NCBI GenBank assembly: GCA_052387675.1
Contig: JBQTIY010000007.1
Coordinates: forward strand, 62,001 to 126,000
Length of the DNA: 64,000 bases
Direction of reading: 5' to 3'
Source: JBQTIY01 sp052387675
Lineage (GTDB): Bacteria; Planctomycetota; B15-G4
A program made the translations under genes and the position numbers. Positions 9,086 to 16,517 of this stretch are shown here, piece by piece. Numbering within the stretch: the stretch's first letter is position 1; each line of letters starts with the position of its first letter. The notes beneath the pieces were generated by a model. The model made no database searches, was not told where the DNA came from, and saw only the letters and a list, made by a program, of their open reading frames with translations.

Positions 9086-9415
9086 TCAGCGCTGCGGTGG
9101 CTGGAGCGGGCTCGTCCACAGCAGGCGCGGGCGCAGGCTCGTGCGCAGCGTGGCGAGCGAAAGCTCGGGCGCTGCGCCTGGGCTCGGCAGTCCGGCCAAG
9201 AGGTCCGCGGAACACAGCAGATCAATGACCAGACCGTCGCGGCACACGGCAATCGCAGCGGCGCCGCTCTCGCTCAGCCGGCGCGCGGCCTCGGCCCAAC
9301 TCGCATCGTGCTCGATGCTCGGAATGCCGACGGACTGCCCGGGCAGTGGCGCCCTTGAAGACTGCGAGAGCGACTGCGTGGCCTGGGTGTTGGGCGGGGT
9401 GCTGTGCTGAGCCAT
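9086..9415 (-). CDS. Small protein with one CBS-like motif
   Basis: 109 residues. The middle ('SIEHDASWAEAARRLSES', then 'GAAAIAVCRDGLVIDLLCSADLLA') matches the beta-alpha-beta-beta-alpha pattern of a single CBS motif. The two ends are Ser/Pro/Gln-rich and look disordered. CBS motifs bind adenosyl nucleotides as pairs, so this protein would have to dimerise. The ATG at 9415 is preceded by GGAG 8 bases upstream. It lies downstream of the priming sugar-phosphate transferase gene and might modulate polysaccharide synthesis, but that is inference. The CBS assignment is tentative. Confidence 0.55.
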   Translation of the reverse strand: MAQHSTPPNTQATQSLSQSSRAPLPGQSVGIPSIEHDASWAEAARRLSESGAAAIAVCRDGLVIDLLCSADLLAGLPSPGAAPELSLATLRTSLRPRLLWTSPLQPPQR

Positions 9416-9422
9416 CGGGGAA

Positions 9423-9447
9423 CTCCAGAGGCCGCGTCCCTCTGGGG
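9423..9447 (-). promoter_or_regulatory. Hairpin covering the CBS gene's SD
   Basis: A 7-bp perfect stem (CCAGAGG/CCTCTGG, plus two flanking pairs) lies between the stop of the sugar-phosphate transferase gene and the CBS gene. In the minus-strand RNA its 3' arm overlaps the GGAG SD sequence. It could limit translation or be a weak terminator without a U-tract. Confidence 0.3.
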
Positions 9448-9503
9448 ACCGGCTCCCCTTCTTCGGCCCGCCGCGGTCCGCCGCTTGAGCCGTGGCCCCA
9501 GAC

Positions 9504-10976
9504 TTACCAGCCCTTGCCGCGCAAGACCGTGCCCAGCGTCGCGGCTGCCACGCGCAGATCGAGCCCCAGCGACCAGCGATCGATGTACTCCAGATCCATT
9601 TCCATCCAGCGCTCGAAGGGCAGGCTGTGGTCGCCGTGGGCCTGCCAGAGGCAGGTCATGCCCGGCGGCATCGAGAGGCGGCGGCGCTGCCACCAGGCCC
9701 AGGCCGCAACCTCGTCGGGCAGCGCCGGGCGCGGCCCCACCAGGCTCATCTCGCCGATGAGCACGTTGGCGAGCTGCGGCAGCTCATCGAAGTGAAAGCG
9801 GCGCAGCGCGCGGCCCACGCGCGTGATGCGCGGATCCCCGCGCATCTTGAAGACCGGGCCGTCCGCCTCGTTGCGGCCGGCCAGCTCGGCGCGCTGCTCG
9901 TGCGCACCGACGATCATGGTGCGGAACTTGAAGAGTGTGAAGTGACGGCCGTGCAAACCGACGCGCGTCTGGCGGTAGAGCACCGGCCCGCGCGAGTCGA
10001 GCTTGATGGCCAGTGCCGCCAGCAGCAGCAGCGGGCTGAGCAGCACCAGTAGCAGCAGAGCGGCTACTAAATCGCCCAGGCGTTTGATGGCCAGCGAAAC
10101 ATGGCTCGACGGCCCGGAGAAGTGCGTGACGAGGGTCGTGTCGCCGAGGCGCACGATGTCGGTCTGCACGCCTTCGGTCTCGAAGCTGCGCGTGGGAAAC
10201 TTCACCGAGACGCCCGCCTCGCCGCAAACGCGCAGCACGTCGGCCACTTGATCGTAGTGGCTGCGCAACGGCAGCGTGACCACCACCTCGTCCACGGCCT
10301 GGCGCCGCAGCAAGTTGCGAAAGGAATCCGGTGCATCGAGCGGCGTGAAGGGCAGTTCGGAGAGCGGCGGCCGCTGGAACTCCTCTGCGCCCGCCGAACC
10401 CGCGGGCAAATCGGGCACATCCACCAGACCCACAATGCGCAGTCCGTAGTGCGGATGCGCCAGCAGATCGCGCGCGATGGCGGCGGAGCGCGGGTTGCGC
10501 CCCACGAGCAGCCAGGCGCGCTGGTCGAGGCCGCCCCGGCGCAGCCTGCGCAGCACGAGCCGCACGACGAGCCGCAAGAAAAGCACAGCCCCCGCACCGA
10601 CCAGCCCGGCCACTGCGATCTGCGCGGCCGAGGGCAAGAGCGGGGCTCCGGCCGCACTCGCAGCCGGCGCGAGCCCGAGCAGCGGCGCGACAGAGAGCGC
10701 CAAGCTCGCCAGCGCCAGGGCCGCGACGCAGGTCTCCAGCAAGGCACGCAGTTCCGCGCCCAGTGTCTCGGTGCGGCGCGCGTGATAGATGCCGAGGCGC
10801 TGCGCCGCGAGCAGGAAGCACAGCAGTTGGCTGGCGGCGAGCAAGAGTGCGGCGCGTGCCGAACCGGAGGCCTCGGCGCCGGCCAGGCTGCGCCAGGCCA
10901 GCGGCGCGACCGCGAAGACGGCGGCGTCGATCAGCCGCAGCGAGCGCGCGAAGACATGGAGGTTCTGGTACAGCAC
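9504..10976 (-). CDS. Polyprenyl-phosphate sugar phosphotransferase, WbaP/WcaJ type
   Basis: 490 residues with the full exopolysaccharide priming-enzyme architecture: about four N-terminal membrane segments, a CoA-binding-like Rossmann domain (about 150-260, 'WLLVGRNPRSAAIARDLL'), a membrane hairpin near 290, and the catalytic domain. The last includes 'SRGPVLYRQTRVGLHGR', 'FKFRTM', 'FDELPQLANVLIGEMSLVG' and 'PRPALPDEV'. It transfers a hexose-1-phosphate from UDP-sugar to undecaprenyl phosphate and so starts repeat-unit assembly. The GTG start at 10976 is 10 bp after the stop of the EboE-like gene upstream on the same strand. Sugar specificity (glucose or galactose) is not evident. Confidence 0.92.
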   Translation of the reverse strand: MLYQNLHVFARSLRLIDAAVFAVAPLAWRSLAGAEASGSARAALLLAASQLLCFLLAAQRLGIYHARRTETLGAELRALLETCVAALALASLALSVAPLLGLAPAASAAGAPLLPSAAQIAVAGLVGAGAVLFLRLVVRLVLRRLRRGGLDQRAWLLVGRNPRSAAIARDLLAHPHYGLRIVGLVDVPDLPAGSAGAEEFQRPPLSELPFTPLDAPDSFRNLLRRQAVDEVVVTLPLRSHYDQVADVLRVCGEAGVSVKFPTRSFETEGVQTDIVRLGDTTLVTHFSGPSSHVSLAIKRLGDLVAALLLLVLLSPLLLLAALAIKLDSRGPVLYRQTRVGLHGRHFTLFKFRTMIVGAHEQRAELAGRNEADGPVFKMRGDPRITRVGRALRRFHFDELPQLANVLIGEMSLVGPRPALPDEVAAWAWWQRRRLSMPPGMTCLWQAHGDHSLPFERWMEMDLEYIDRWSLGLDLRVAAATLGTVLRGKGW

Positions 10977-10986
10977 GGGCCCAACT

Positions 10987-12195
10987 CTAGTAGGGCGACG
11001 GGCGGGAGCAAGCCGCGAGCTGCTCGAGGACCCACGCGAACTCCTGCTCCAGGCATTCCAGCAGTGTCGAGGCCCCCAGGCGCGCCCGCCGCTCGGCAGG
11101 AATCATGTCGAAGGAGTAGGTCTCGATCTCCAGGTGCGGAGCGTCGAGCGGCTCGGCCAGCAGCGCCTGGAGGTCGGCGCGCGTCGTGCCGAGCAGGCCC
11201 TGCTCATCCAACTGGGCCGCAAAGAGCGGCACATGGAAGTGGATGCGCCAGGCGCCGGCGGCGCGCCCCTGGTGCGCTCCGGACGCGGGGCCAGCCAGTG
11301 AGTCCAGCGCCTCCGGCAGATCCGCGAAGCGCCGCAGTGTGCCGTCGGGCGCGCGCTCGACGACCTGATGGAACCAGCGTTCATCGGCGAAGCCCGCCAG
11401 TGCCTGCTGTGCGGCGCGCGGCGCGCTCACGGCGAGCGCCGAAGAGAGCTGCACCTTGGCGATGGGCACACCGGCTGCGCGCAGCAGGCGCAGAGAGGTC
11501 GGCAAGTCTTCGTACTGCACGGCTTGGTGACAGGCGTCAAAGCAGAGTCCGAGGTGCCTCCGCGCCACGTCTCCTGCGGGCCAAAGCTCGCGCTCGAAGA
11601 AGTCCACGATCTCAGCGGTGGTCTCGGAGAGCGAGAGCGGTTCGGGCTCGAGCGCCAGCACGATGCGCCGTCCGGATTGCCGCTCGAGTTCCGCCAAGCC
11701 GACGGCCGCGCGCCGAAAGCCGCGGCCCACGGCAGCGAGCGTGGGCGCGTCGGCGCCCCAGGGTTTGTAGCCGCCGGTGTGCGTGCTCAGGCTGCCCGTG
11801 GCACCTTCGGGCAGCAGACTGGCCAGAGCGCGTGCCGCCAGCAGCGTGTGCTCCAAGCGCGAATCCTCGGCCCAAGTCGGACGAAACACGGCGTCCTTCA
11901 CGCGCGGCCCGTGGAACTCGCCCTGCGGAAAGGCGTTCACCGTGAAGGTTTGCAGGCCGAGTTGTGCGAGACGGCGGGCCAGCGGCGCCGGATCGTGTGC
12001 GACAGCCGCCGCCGCGCGCTCCGGCAGCCAGAGTCCCAAGCCCAGCGAGGCGGACTCGCCCAGCAGCCCGCGCTCAACCAGCTTCTGCCTCAGTCGCGCC
12101 GGCTCGGCGCCCAGGACGTCCAGCAGCCCGGGCAGGTCGGAGTAGGCATGCACATTCGTGCAGTAGCCCAATTGCCGGCCGGCAGAGAGATGCAT
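10987..12195 (-). CDS. eboE: EboE-like metabolite traffic protein
   Basis: 402 residues resembling EboE, a xylose-isomerase-like TIM-barrel protein from the eustigmatophyte/bacterial ebo cluster. Diagnostic segments are the opening 'LGYCTNVHAYSDLPGLLDVL', 'LQTFTVNAFPQGEFHGPRVK', 'GSLSTHTGGYKPWG' and 'LGLCFDACHQAVQYEDL'. Ebo proteins are linked to export or traffic of unknown precursors. None of eboA, B, C, D or F is visible in this window, so the gene is solitary. It sits directly upstream of the priming glycosyl-phosphate transferase gene, perhaps in one transcript. The name rests on remembered family motifs; a generic sugar isomerase/endonuclease-IV fold protein is the alternative. Confidence 0.7.
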   Translation of the reverse strand: MHLSAGRQLGYCTNVHAYSDLPGLLDVLGAEPARLRQKLVERGLLGESASLGLGLWLPERAAAAVAHDPAPLARRLAQLGLQTFTVNAFPQGEFHGPRVKDAVFRPTWAEDSRLEHTLLAARALASLLPEGATGSLSTHTGGYKPWGADAPTLAAVGRGFRRAAVGLAELERQSGRRIVLALEPEPLSLSETTAEIVDFFERELWPAGDVARRHLGLCFDACHQAVQYEDLPTSLRLLRAAGVPIAKVQLSSALAVSAPRAAQQALAGFADERWFHQVVERAPDGTLRRFADLPEALDSLAGPASGAHQGRAAGAWRIHFHVPLFAAQLDEQGLLGTTRADLQALLAEPLDAPHLEIETYSFDMIPAERRARLGASTLLECLEQEFAWVLEQLAACSRPSPY

Positions 12196-12208
12196 GGCGG
12201 GCCGCCGC

Positions 12209-12460
12209 TCAGATTTTTTTGGAGCTCATCCAACGCACGAGCGCGATGAGCACGAGAGCGCCTAGCGTAGCGGAAACAATCTGCGCGAGCAGGCTCTGCG
12301 CGGCAAAACCCAGAACGCGAAGCAGAAATCCGCCAACCAGCGCTCCCAGAATGCCCAGCACCAGATTGACCACCAGCCCCTGCTTGGAGCGGCCCATGAG
12401 CGCATTGGCCAGAAAACCCGAAACGAGGCCGACGACCAGCAGCCACCAGATGATCGCCAT
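12209..12460 (-). CDS. GlsB/YeaQ/YmgE-type small membrane protein
   Basis: 83 residues. The start 'MAIIWWLLVVGLVSGFLANA' and the Gly-rich 'LVLGILGALVGGFLLRVLG' are typical of the transglycosylase-associated/GlsB stress family (PF04226), with three short membrane helices. ATG 12460 is chosen because GGAGAAACAGCT precedes it; an in-frame start 36 bp upstream would add a hydrophilic tail foreign to the family. The family is linked to envelope stress, but its molecular function is unknown. It lies 13 bp upstream of the EboE-like gene on the same strand. Confidence 0.85.
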   Translation of the reverse strand: MAIIWWLLVVGLVSGFLANALMGRSKQGLVVNLVLGILGALVGGFLLRVLGFAAQSLLAQIVSATLGALVLIALVRWMSSKKI

Positions 12461-12547
12461 AGCTGTTTCTCCGGATCGGGAGGGAAGATCGCTCACAGAA
12501 AGTCAGTCCGAGCAGTGCCCGGCCAGCGCGGAAGTCGGCGATCTGCG

Positions 12548-12553
12548 TATCAT
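12548..12553 (+). promoter_or_regulatory. Candidate -10 element (TATCAT)
   Basis: TATCAT stands out in GC-rich sequence 32 bp before ATG 12586. An AGGAGG sequence lies between the hexamer and the start. No clear -35 box is visible. Confidence 0.35.
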
Positions 12554-12585
12554 AGGCCCCGTCATCTTCCCAGGAGGTCCTCACC

Positions 12586-13323
12586 ATGCATCGCGCGCCT
12601 TTCATCCGTTCCCTGTCGATCCGCCGCAGCCTGCCGCTTCTCGGCGCCGCGCTCCTGACGGTTTCCAGCACGATGGCCCAGGACGCCGCACCAACCCGCC
12701 CCGCACCGACGGCTCCTGCTGCAACGCCTCCTGCCGCCACCCGGCCCGAGTCGGCGCCTGCGGCCCGGCCCGCCGCGCCCGCTGCCGGCACGGTCACTCC
12801 CGCGCAGAATCCTGCGGCTCGGCCCACGGCGCCCGCTGCGCCTGCCGCCGTGGATCGTGACGAAGTCCTGCGCCGCATGGCCGCCACCGAGACTCAGCAC
12901 CGCGAGCGCATGGCCAAGATCCAGCGCCTGCGCGAGCTGGCCTCGCAGGGTGCCCTGGCCGGCCGCGGCGACCTCATCGACGAACTCGAGCGCAAGGAGA
13001 ACGCGCGCTTCGAGGAGCAGCGCAGCCGCGCACGCAAGCTCGTCGGTGACGAGGCCTTCCGCGCTGCGGACGCCCGCCATGCTGCGGGTCGCGAGCGCAA
13101 GCGTCCGGCCGCCGCGCGCCCCGAGCCCACACGCGCTCCGGCAGCCGGCGAGCGCCAGCCCGCCCGTCCCACGCAGCCGGCCACCGCGCCCGCCACGGCT
13201 CCTCGTCAGCCCGCCCCCCAGGCCCAGCGTCCGCCGGCACCGCCGGCGCGGCCCACACCGGCGCCCGCGCCTGCTCCTCAGCCGCGTGAGCAGTCCGGCG
13301 GCCGCTCGCCGCGCGGAGCCTGA
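12586..13323 (+). CDS. Secreted Ala/Pro-rich protein with helical core
   Basis: 245 residues, not recognised. A signal peptide (Arg-rich n-region, hydrophobic core, cleavage near 'STMAQDAA') precedes an Ala/Pro-rich linker. A charged helical segment follows at about 88-160 ('DEVLRRMAATETQHRERMAK', 'ELERKENARFEEQRSR'), probably a coiled coil. The tail is again Pro/Ala/Gln-rich. The layout suggests a periplasmic spacer or scaffold protein. ATG 12586 has a strong AGGAGG 9 bases upstream. The lipoprotein gene that follows starts 2 bp after this stop, so the two are translationally coupled and may work together. Confidence 0.7.
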   Translation: MHRAPFIRSLSIRRSLPLLGAALLTVSSTMAQDAAPTRPAPTAPAATPPAATRPESAPAARPAAPAAGTVTPAQNPAARPTAPAAPAAVDRDEVLRRMAATETQHRERMAKIQRLRELASQGALAGRGDLIDELERKENARFEEQRSRARKLVGDEAFRAADARHAAGRERKRPAAARPEPTRAPAAGERQPARPTQPATAPATAPRQPAPQAQRPPAPPARPTPAPAPAPQPREQSGGRSPRGA

Positions 13324-13325
13324 AC

Positions 13326-13643
13326 ATGAACTCCACGCACGCTGTTCGTCTGCGGATCGTGAGCGCGAGTCTTTTGGCTGCCGCTCTGTTGCTACCGGCC
13401 TGTAAGGACGACAGCAACGGCGCCTTTGTCTATCAAGCCGACGGCTCCGCCGCAGCAAAGGCAACGGGTGACGACGCGCCGGCAACCAGTGGCAGCACCG
13501 CCACCGCCGGCACGGACCTGCCCAAGATTCCCACGCAGGATGAGGCCGACGCGGCTGCGGCAGCGGCCATCACTGCCGCCAATGCGGAAGCCGAACTGGA
13601 GCGCCTGCTCAAGGAAATCGAGCAAGACAGCAAGGATCCCTGA
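13326..13643 (+). CDS. Small lipoprotein, unknown function
   Basis: 105 residues. The signal sequence ends in 'LLLPACKDD', a good lipobox; Lys-Asp at +2/+3 does not allow a clear sorting prediction. The mature part is a low-complexity Ala/Thr/Asp linker followed by a short charged helix at the C-terminus ('NAEAELERLLKEIEQDSK'). No family is recognised. Its start lies 2 bp after the stop of the secreted Ala/Pro-rich protein gene, so they form a two-gene unit. It is probably envelope-anchored. Confidence 0.65.
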   Translation: MNSTHAVRLRIVSASLLAAALLLPACKDDSNGAFVYQADGSAAAKATGDDAPATSGSTATAGTDLPKIPTQDEADAAAAAAITAANAEAELERLLKEIEQDSKDP

Positions 13644-13697
13644 GGCGCGGGTTCCCGGCCCGGTCGACCAACTGCGAACGCGCGGGCGGGCTGCGCG

Positions 13698-15212
13698 CTA
13701 CATCCGCACCCAGATGCTCTTGGTCTCGGTGTAGTTCTTGAGCGCGTGGTGTCCCATCTCGCGGCCGTAGCCGCTCTGCTTGTAGCCACCGAAGGGCGAA
13801 GCGGCGTCGAACATGTTGTAGCAGTTGATCCACACCGTGCCGGCGCGCAGCGCCGCCGCGAGGCGGTGCGCCTTGCCGATGTCGCGCGTCCAAATCCCGG
13901 CCGCTAGACCAAAGACCGAGTCGTTGGCTTCGCGCGCGATCTGCTCGATGTCATCGAAGGGCAGCGCGCAGACCACTGGGCCGAAGATCTCCTCGCGCAC
14001 GATGGACATGGCGGGCTGCACATCCGTGAAGACTGTCGGCCGCACGAAATAGCCGGGGCCCGCGGGCAGCTCGCCTCCAAAGTTCGGCTTCGCGCCGGCC
14101 TTGCGGCCCGCCTCGATGTAGCCCTGCACGCGCTGCTGCTGCTCCTGGCTCACGAGCGGCCCCATCTGTGTGTCCAGCGCCATGCCGGGGCCGAGCTTGA
14201 TGCCCTTGCTGAGATCCGCCACGCGCTCGACCAGCTCGGGATAGACCTTGTCCTCGACGTAGAGCCGTGAGCCCGCGCAGCAGCACTGGCCCTGGTTGAA
14301 GAAGATCGCGTTGAAGGCCCCGACCGAGGCCAGCTCGAGATCAGCATCCTTGAAGACGATGTTCGGCGACTTGCCACCCAGCTCCAGCGTGACGCGCTTC
14401 AGATTGCCCGAGCTGGCCTTCACGATCTCGTGGCCCACTTCGGTGCTGCCCGTGAACGCGACCTTGTCCACATCAGGATGACTGGCCAGCGCAGCGCCGG
14501 CTTCGCCGAAACCCGTGATGATGTTCACCACGCCCGGCGGAAAGCCGGCTTCGAGGAACATGCGGCCCAGGAAGAGGGCCGTCAGCGGCGTTTGCTCGGC
14601 AGGCTTGAGGATCACGGTGCAGCCGCAGGCCAGCGCTGCGCCCAACTTCCAGGCCGCCATGAGCAGCGGGAAGTTCCAAGGAATGATCTGTCCGACGACC
14701 CCCACCGGATCACGCAGCGTGTAGTTCAGGTAGACGCCCTGCGGGTCATAGGGCGGAGCCACGGGAATCGTTTCGCCCTCGAGCTTGTCGGCCCAGCCGG
14801 CGTAGTAGCGGAAGTGCTCGACGGTGAGCGGCACATCGGCAGCGCGCGCCACCGCCAGCGGCTTGCCGTTGTCGAGCGACTCAAGCTGCGCGAAGGTTTC
14901 GGCGTGCTTCTCGATGAGGTCCGCGAGCTGATACAGCAGACGTCCGCGCTGGCGGCCGCTCATCCGGTGCCACGCACCGTCCTCGAAGGCTGCGCGCGCT
15001 GCGCGCACGGCACGGTCCACATCCTGCTTGCCGCCCTGCGCCACGCTGGTGAGCCGCGTGCCGTCGGCCGGATTCTGCACGTCGAAGGACTTGCCGTCCG
15101 CCGCGCTGAGCCACTCGCCGTTGATGAGCAGCTTGTGCGGCCCGGCCGCGAGAAAGGCCCGCACGGCGGGAGTCAGTTCCACCTGCTGCGGGGGCTTCAG
15201 GGTGGCAGTCAT
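13698..15212 (-). CDS. NAD(P)-dependent aldehyde dehydrogenase
   Basis: 504 residues, normal length for class 1/2 aldehyde dehydrogenases. Visible motifs are 'GVVGQIIPWNFPLLMAAWKL' (cofactor-binding region), 'KVAFTGSTEVG', the catalytic-base glutamate in 'VTLELGGKSPN' (near 276), the catalytic cysteine in 'FNQGQCCCAGSR' (near 310), and 'EEIFGPVV' near the C-terminus. It oxidises an aldehyde to the acid in the cytoplasm; the substrate is not predictable. ATG 15212 is preceded by GAGGAGCC. The next gene upstream on this strand encodes a DUF1579-like protein and ends 10 bp before this start, so they are probably cotranscribed. Confidence 0.95.
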   Translation of the reverse strand: MTATLKPPQQVELTPAVRAFLAAGPHKLLINGEWLSAADGKSFDVQNPADGTRLTSVAQGGKQDVDRAVRAARAAFEDGAWHRMSGRQRGRLLYQLADLIEKHAETFAQLESLDNGKPLAVARAADVPLTVEHFRYYAGWADKLEGETIPVAPPYDPQGVYLNYTLRDPVGVVGQIIPWNFPLLMAAWKLGAALACGCTVILKPAEQTPLTALFLGRMFLEAGFPPGVVNIITGFGEAGAALASHPDVDKVAFTGSTEVGHEIVKASSGNLKRVTLELGGKSPNIVFKDADLELASVGAFNAIFFNQGQCCCAGSRLYVEDKVYPELVERVADLSKGIKLGPGMALDTQMGPLVSQEQQQRVQGYIEAGRKAGAKPNFGGELPAGPGYFVRPTVFTDVQPAMSIVREEIFGPVVCALPFDDIEQIAREANDSVFGLAAGIWTRDIGKAHRLAAALRAGTVWINCYNMFDAASPFGGYKQSGYGREMGHHALKNYTETKSIWVRM

Positions 15213-15222
15213 GGGCGGCTCC

Positions 15223-15729
15223 TCAGAGGCGTGTGTAGACGATTTCCAGGGCCTTGCGCTCCACGCCGTCGGCGCCGGTCTGGTACTGCACGTAGCCGTG
15301 GCTGTCGCGGCTATGGATGGTGGTCACGTCGCGCGTCTTGAAGGGCTGTCCCGTGACGGGATGCGGGCAGGCGCGGTGAATCGAGATCGCGCGGCCCGTG
15401 GCGTCGGCATTGCCGCTGCCCACCGGCATGAGAAAGGTGCCCATGGAGTCGGCCCAGAGCGCGACGTACTGCTGCTTGAAGTTGTCGTAGCCCATGAGGC
15501 CGAGCCCCTCGAAGGGCTGGCCCATGGTCTGCCCGGCATAGCGGCTGAGCAGAAAGCGGCCGCCCAGCACCCAGGTGTTCTCGATCGTGCCGGCGGATTC
15601 CGAGGGCGGGACATCAGGCGCCATCCAGAACTTCACCGCAGCCCGAAACTTTCCGGCCAGCGGCTCCAGGCGACGGTGGTGCTCGCCCGGCTGAATCATT
15701 GCCATGTATTGGGCCATGTCCTGACTCAT
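15223..15729 (-). CDS. DUF1579-like protein
   Basis: 168 residues. The pattern 'HRRLEPLAGKFRAAVKFWM', then 'ESAGTIENTWVLGGRFLL', then 'FEGLGLMGYDNFKQQYVALW' matches the DUF1579 beta-barrel family, small cytoplasmic proteins of unknown function. ATG 15729 is preferred to an in-frame start 18 bp upstream because it opens with the family-like 'MSQDMAQYM'. A TAGAGT hexamer lies only 8 bp upstream and no SD is evident, so the message may be leaderless. It lies just upstream of the aldehyde dehydrogenase gene. Confidence 0.75.
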   Translation of the reverse strand: MSQDMAQYMAMIQPGEHHRRLEPLAGKFRAAVKFWMAPDVPPSESAGTIENTWVLGGRFLLSRYAGQTMGQPFEGLGLMGYDNFKQQYVALWADSMGTFLMPVGSGNADATGRAISIHRACPHPVTGQPFKTRDVTTIHSRDSHGYVQYQTGADGVERKALEIVYTRL

Positions 15730-15789
15730 GCGCGGCGACTCTAGCACCCCTCCCGAAAGTCGCGCCAGCGCGCGCCCGCTTGTCCCGGC

Positions 15790-16395
15790 TCAGGCCCGGG
15801 GCGGCGTGTTGAGGCGAGCCTCGTCGTAAAAGGCCAGTCCGTGCCCGGCGCCGCCGCGCGCTTTGGCAATCCAAGTGATCTGCCCGGTATGCCACGAGCA
15901 GTGCTCGACGACATGCAGCGCGGCCTGTAGCGGCGTGGTCTCGAAGCCCTGGATGGTCACCGGCTCGAGCCAGCCTGCCGGGTCGCGCGCACGCAGCACC
16001 ACGGCGGCCGCCTCGATAGTGGCTTGCAGAGCCGCCAGCAGCACTGCGGCCGAATCACCGCCGCGCGCCCCGAACTCAGCGGCCCGCTCGCGGAGATCCG
16101 GCGCCCCGCCGAGCCCGCACACAATCCACTGCCGGAGATTCCCTTCCAGGTGCAGGAGCAGATTGCCCGTGCTCGTGCTGCCCTCGTGCGGACGCCACCA
16201 AAGATCAGTCTCGGGGAGGACTCCCACGGCACGGCGCAGGCGCGGCAGGTAGGTGTCGGCCAGCAGGCGAGCGCATTCATCGCCAAAGGCCAGGCCTAGC
16301 CCGTGCTGCGCGGGGCCCGACAAGCCCGCGGGACCGGGCGACGGCGTGTATTCCCCGCTGCGATCCCGAGCGCGCCGCGACTCCATGGCCTCCAT
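15790..16395 (-). CDS. DinB/DUF1572-like putative metal-dependent protein
   Basis: 201 residues. 'DTYLPRLRRAVGVLPETDLW', 'STGNLLLHLEGNLRQWIVCG' and 'VVEHCSWHTGQITWIAK' fit the DUF1572 branch of the DinB four-helix superfamily. Three conserved histidines (in 'LHLEGN', 'VVEHCSWHTGQ') would bind a metal. The superfamily includes thiol-dependent transferases, but this branch has no established reaction. ATG 16395 is chosen among closely spaced ATGs (16386 is equally possible); the frame remains open upstream into the helicase region as a shadow. It is divergent from the helicase gene. Confidence 0.75.
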   Translation of the reverse strand: MEAMESRRARDRSGEYTPSPGPAGLSGPAQHGLGLAFGDECARLLADTYLPRLRRAVGVLPETDLWWRPHEGSTSTGNLLLHLEGNLRQWIVCGLGGAPDLRERAAEFGARGGDSAAVLLAALQATIEAAAVVLRARDPAGWLEPVTIQGFETTPLQAALHVVEHCSWHTGQITWIAKARGGAGHGLAFYDEARLNTPPRA

Positions 16396-16517
16396 TGCAC
16401 CACGGGCCCTCGAAAGTCGGCGCGTGACGAAACGCCGGGAATTGCCGAGAATGCCCGGCTTGACCTGTTGCTCCGCCCTCTCGGTGCCGGAGCCCGTACC
16501 TCGGAGCCATCCGCGCC

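Noticed and set aside
10101..11945. Plus-strand ORF (614 codons) over the WbaP-like and EboE-like genes
   Set aside because: Low-complexity translation; both real genes are on the minus strand with clear motifs.
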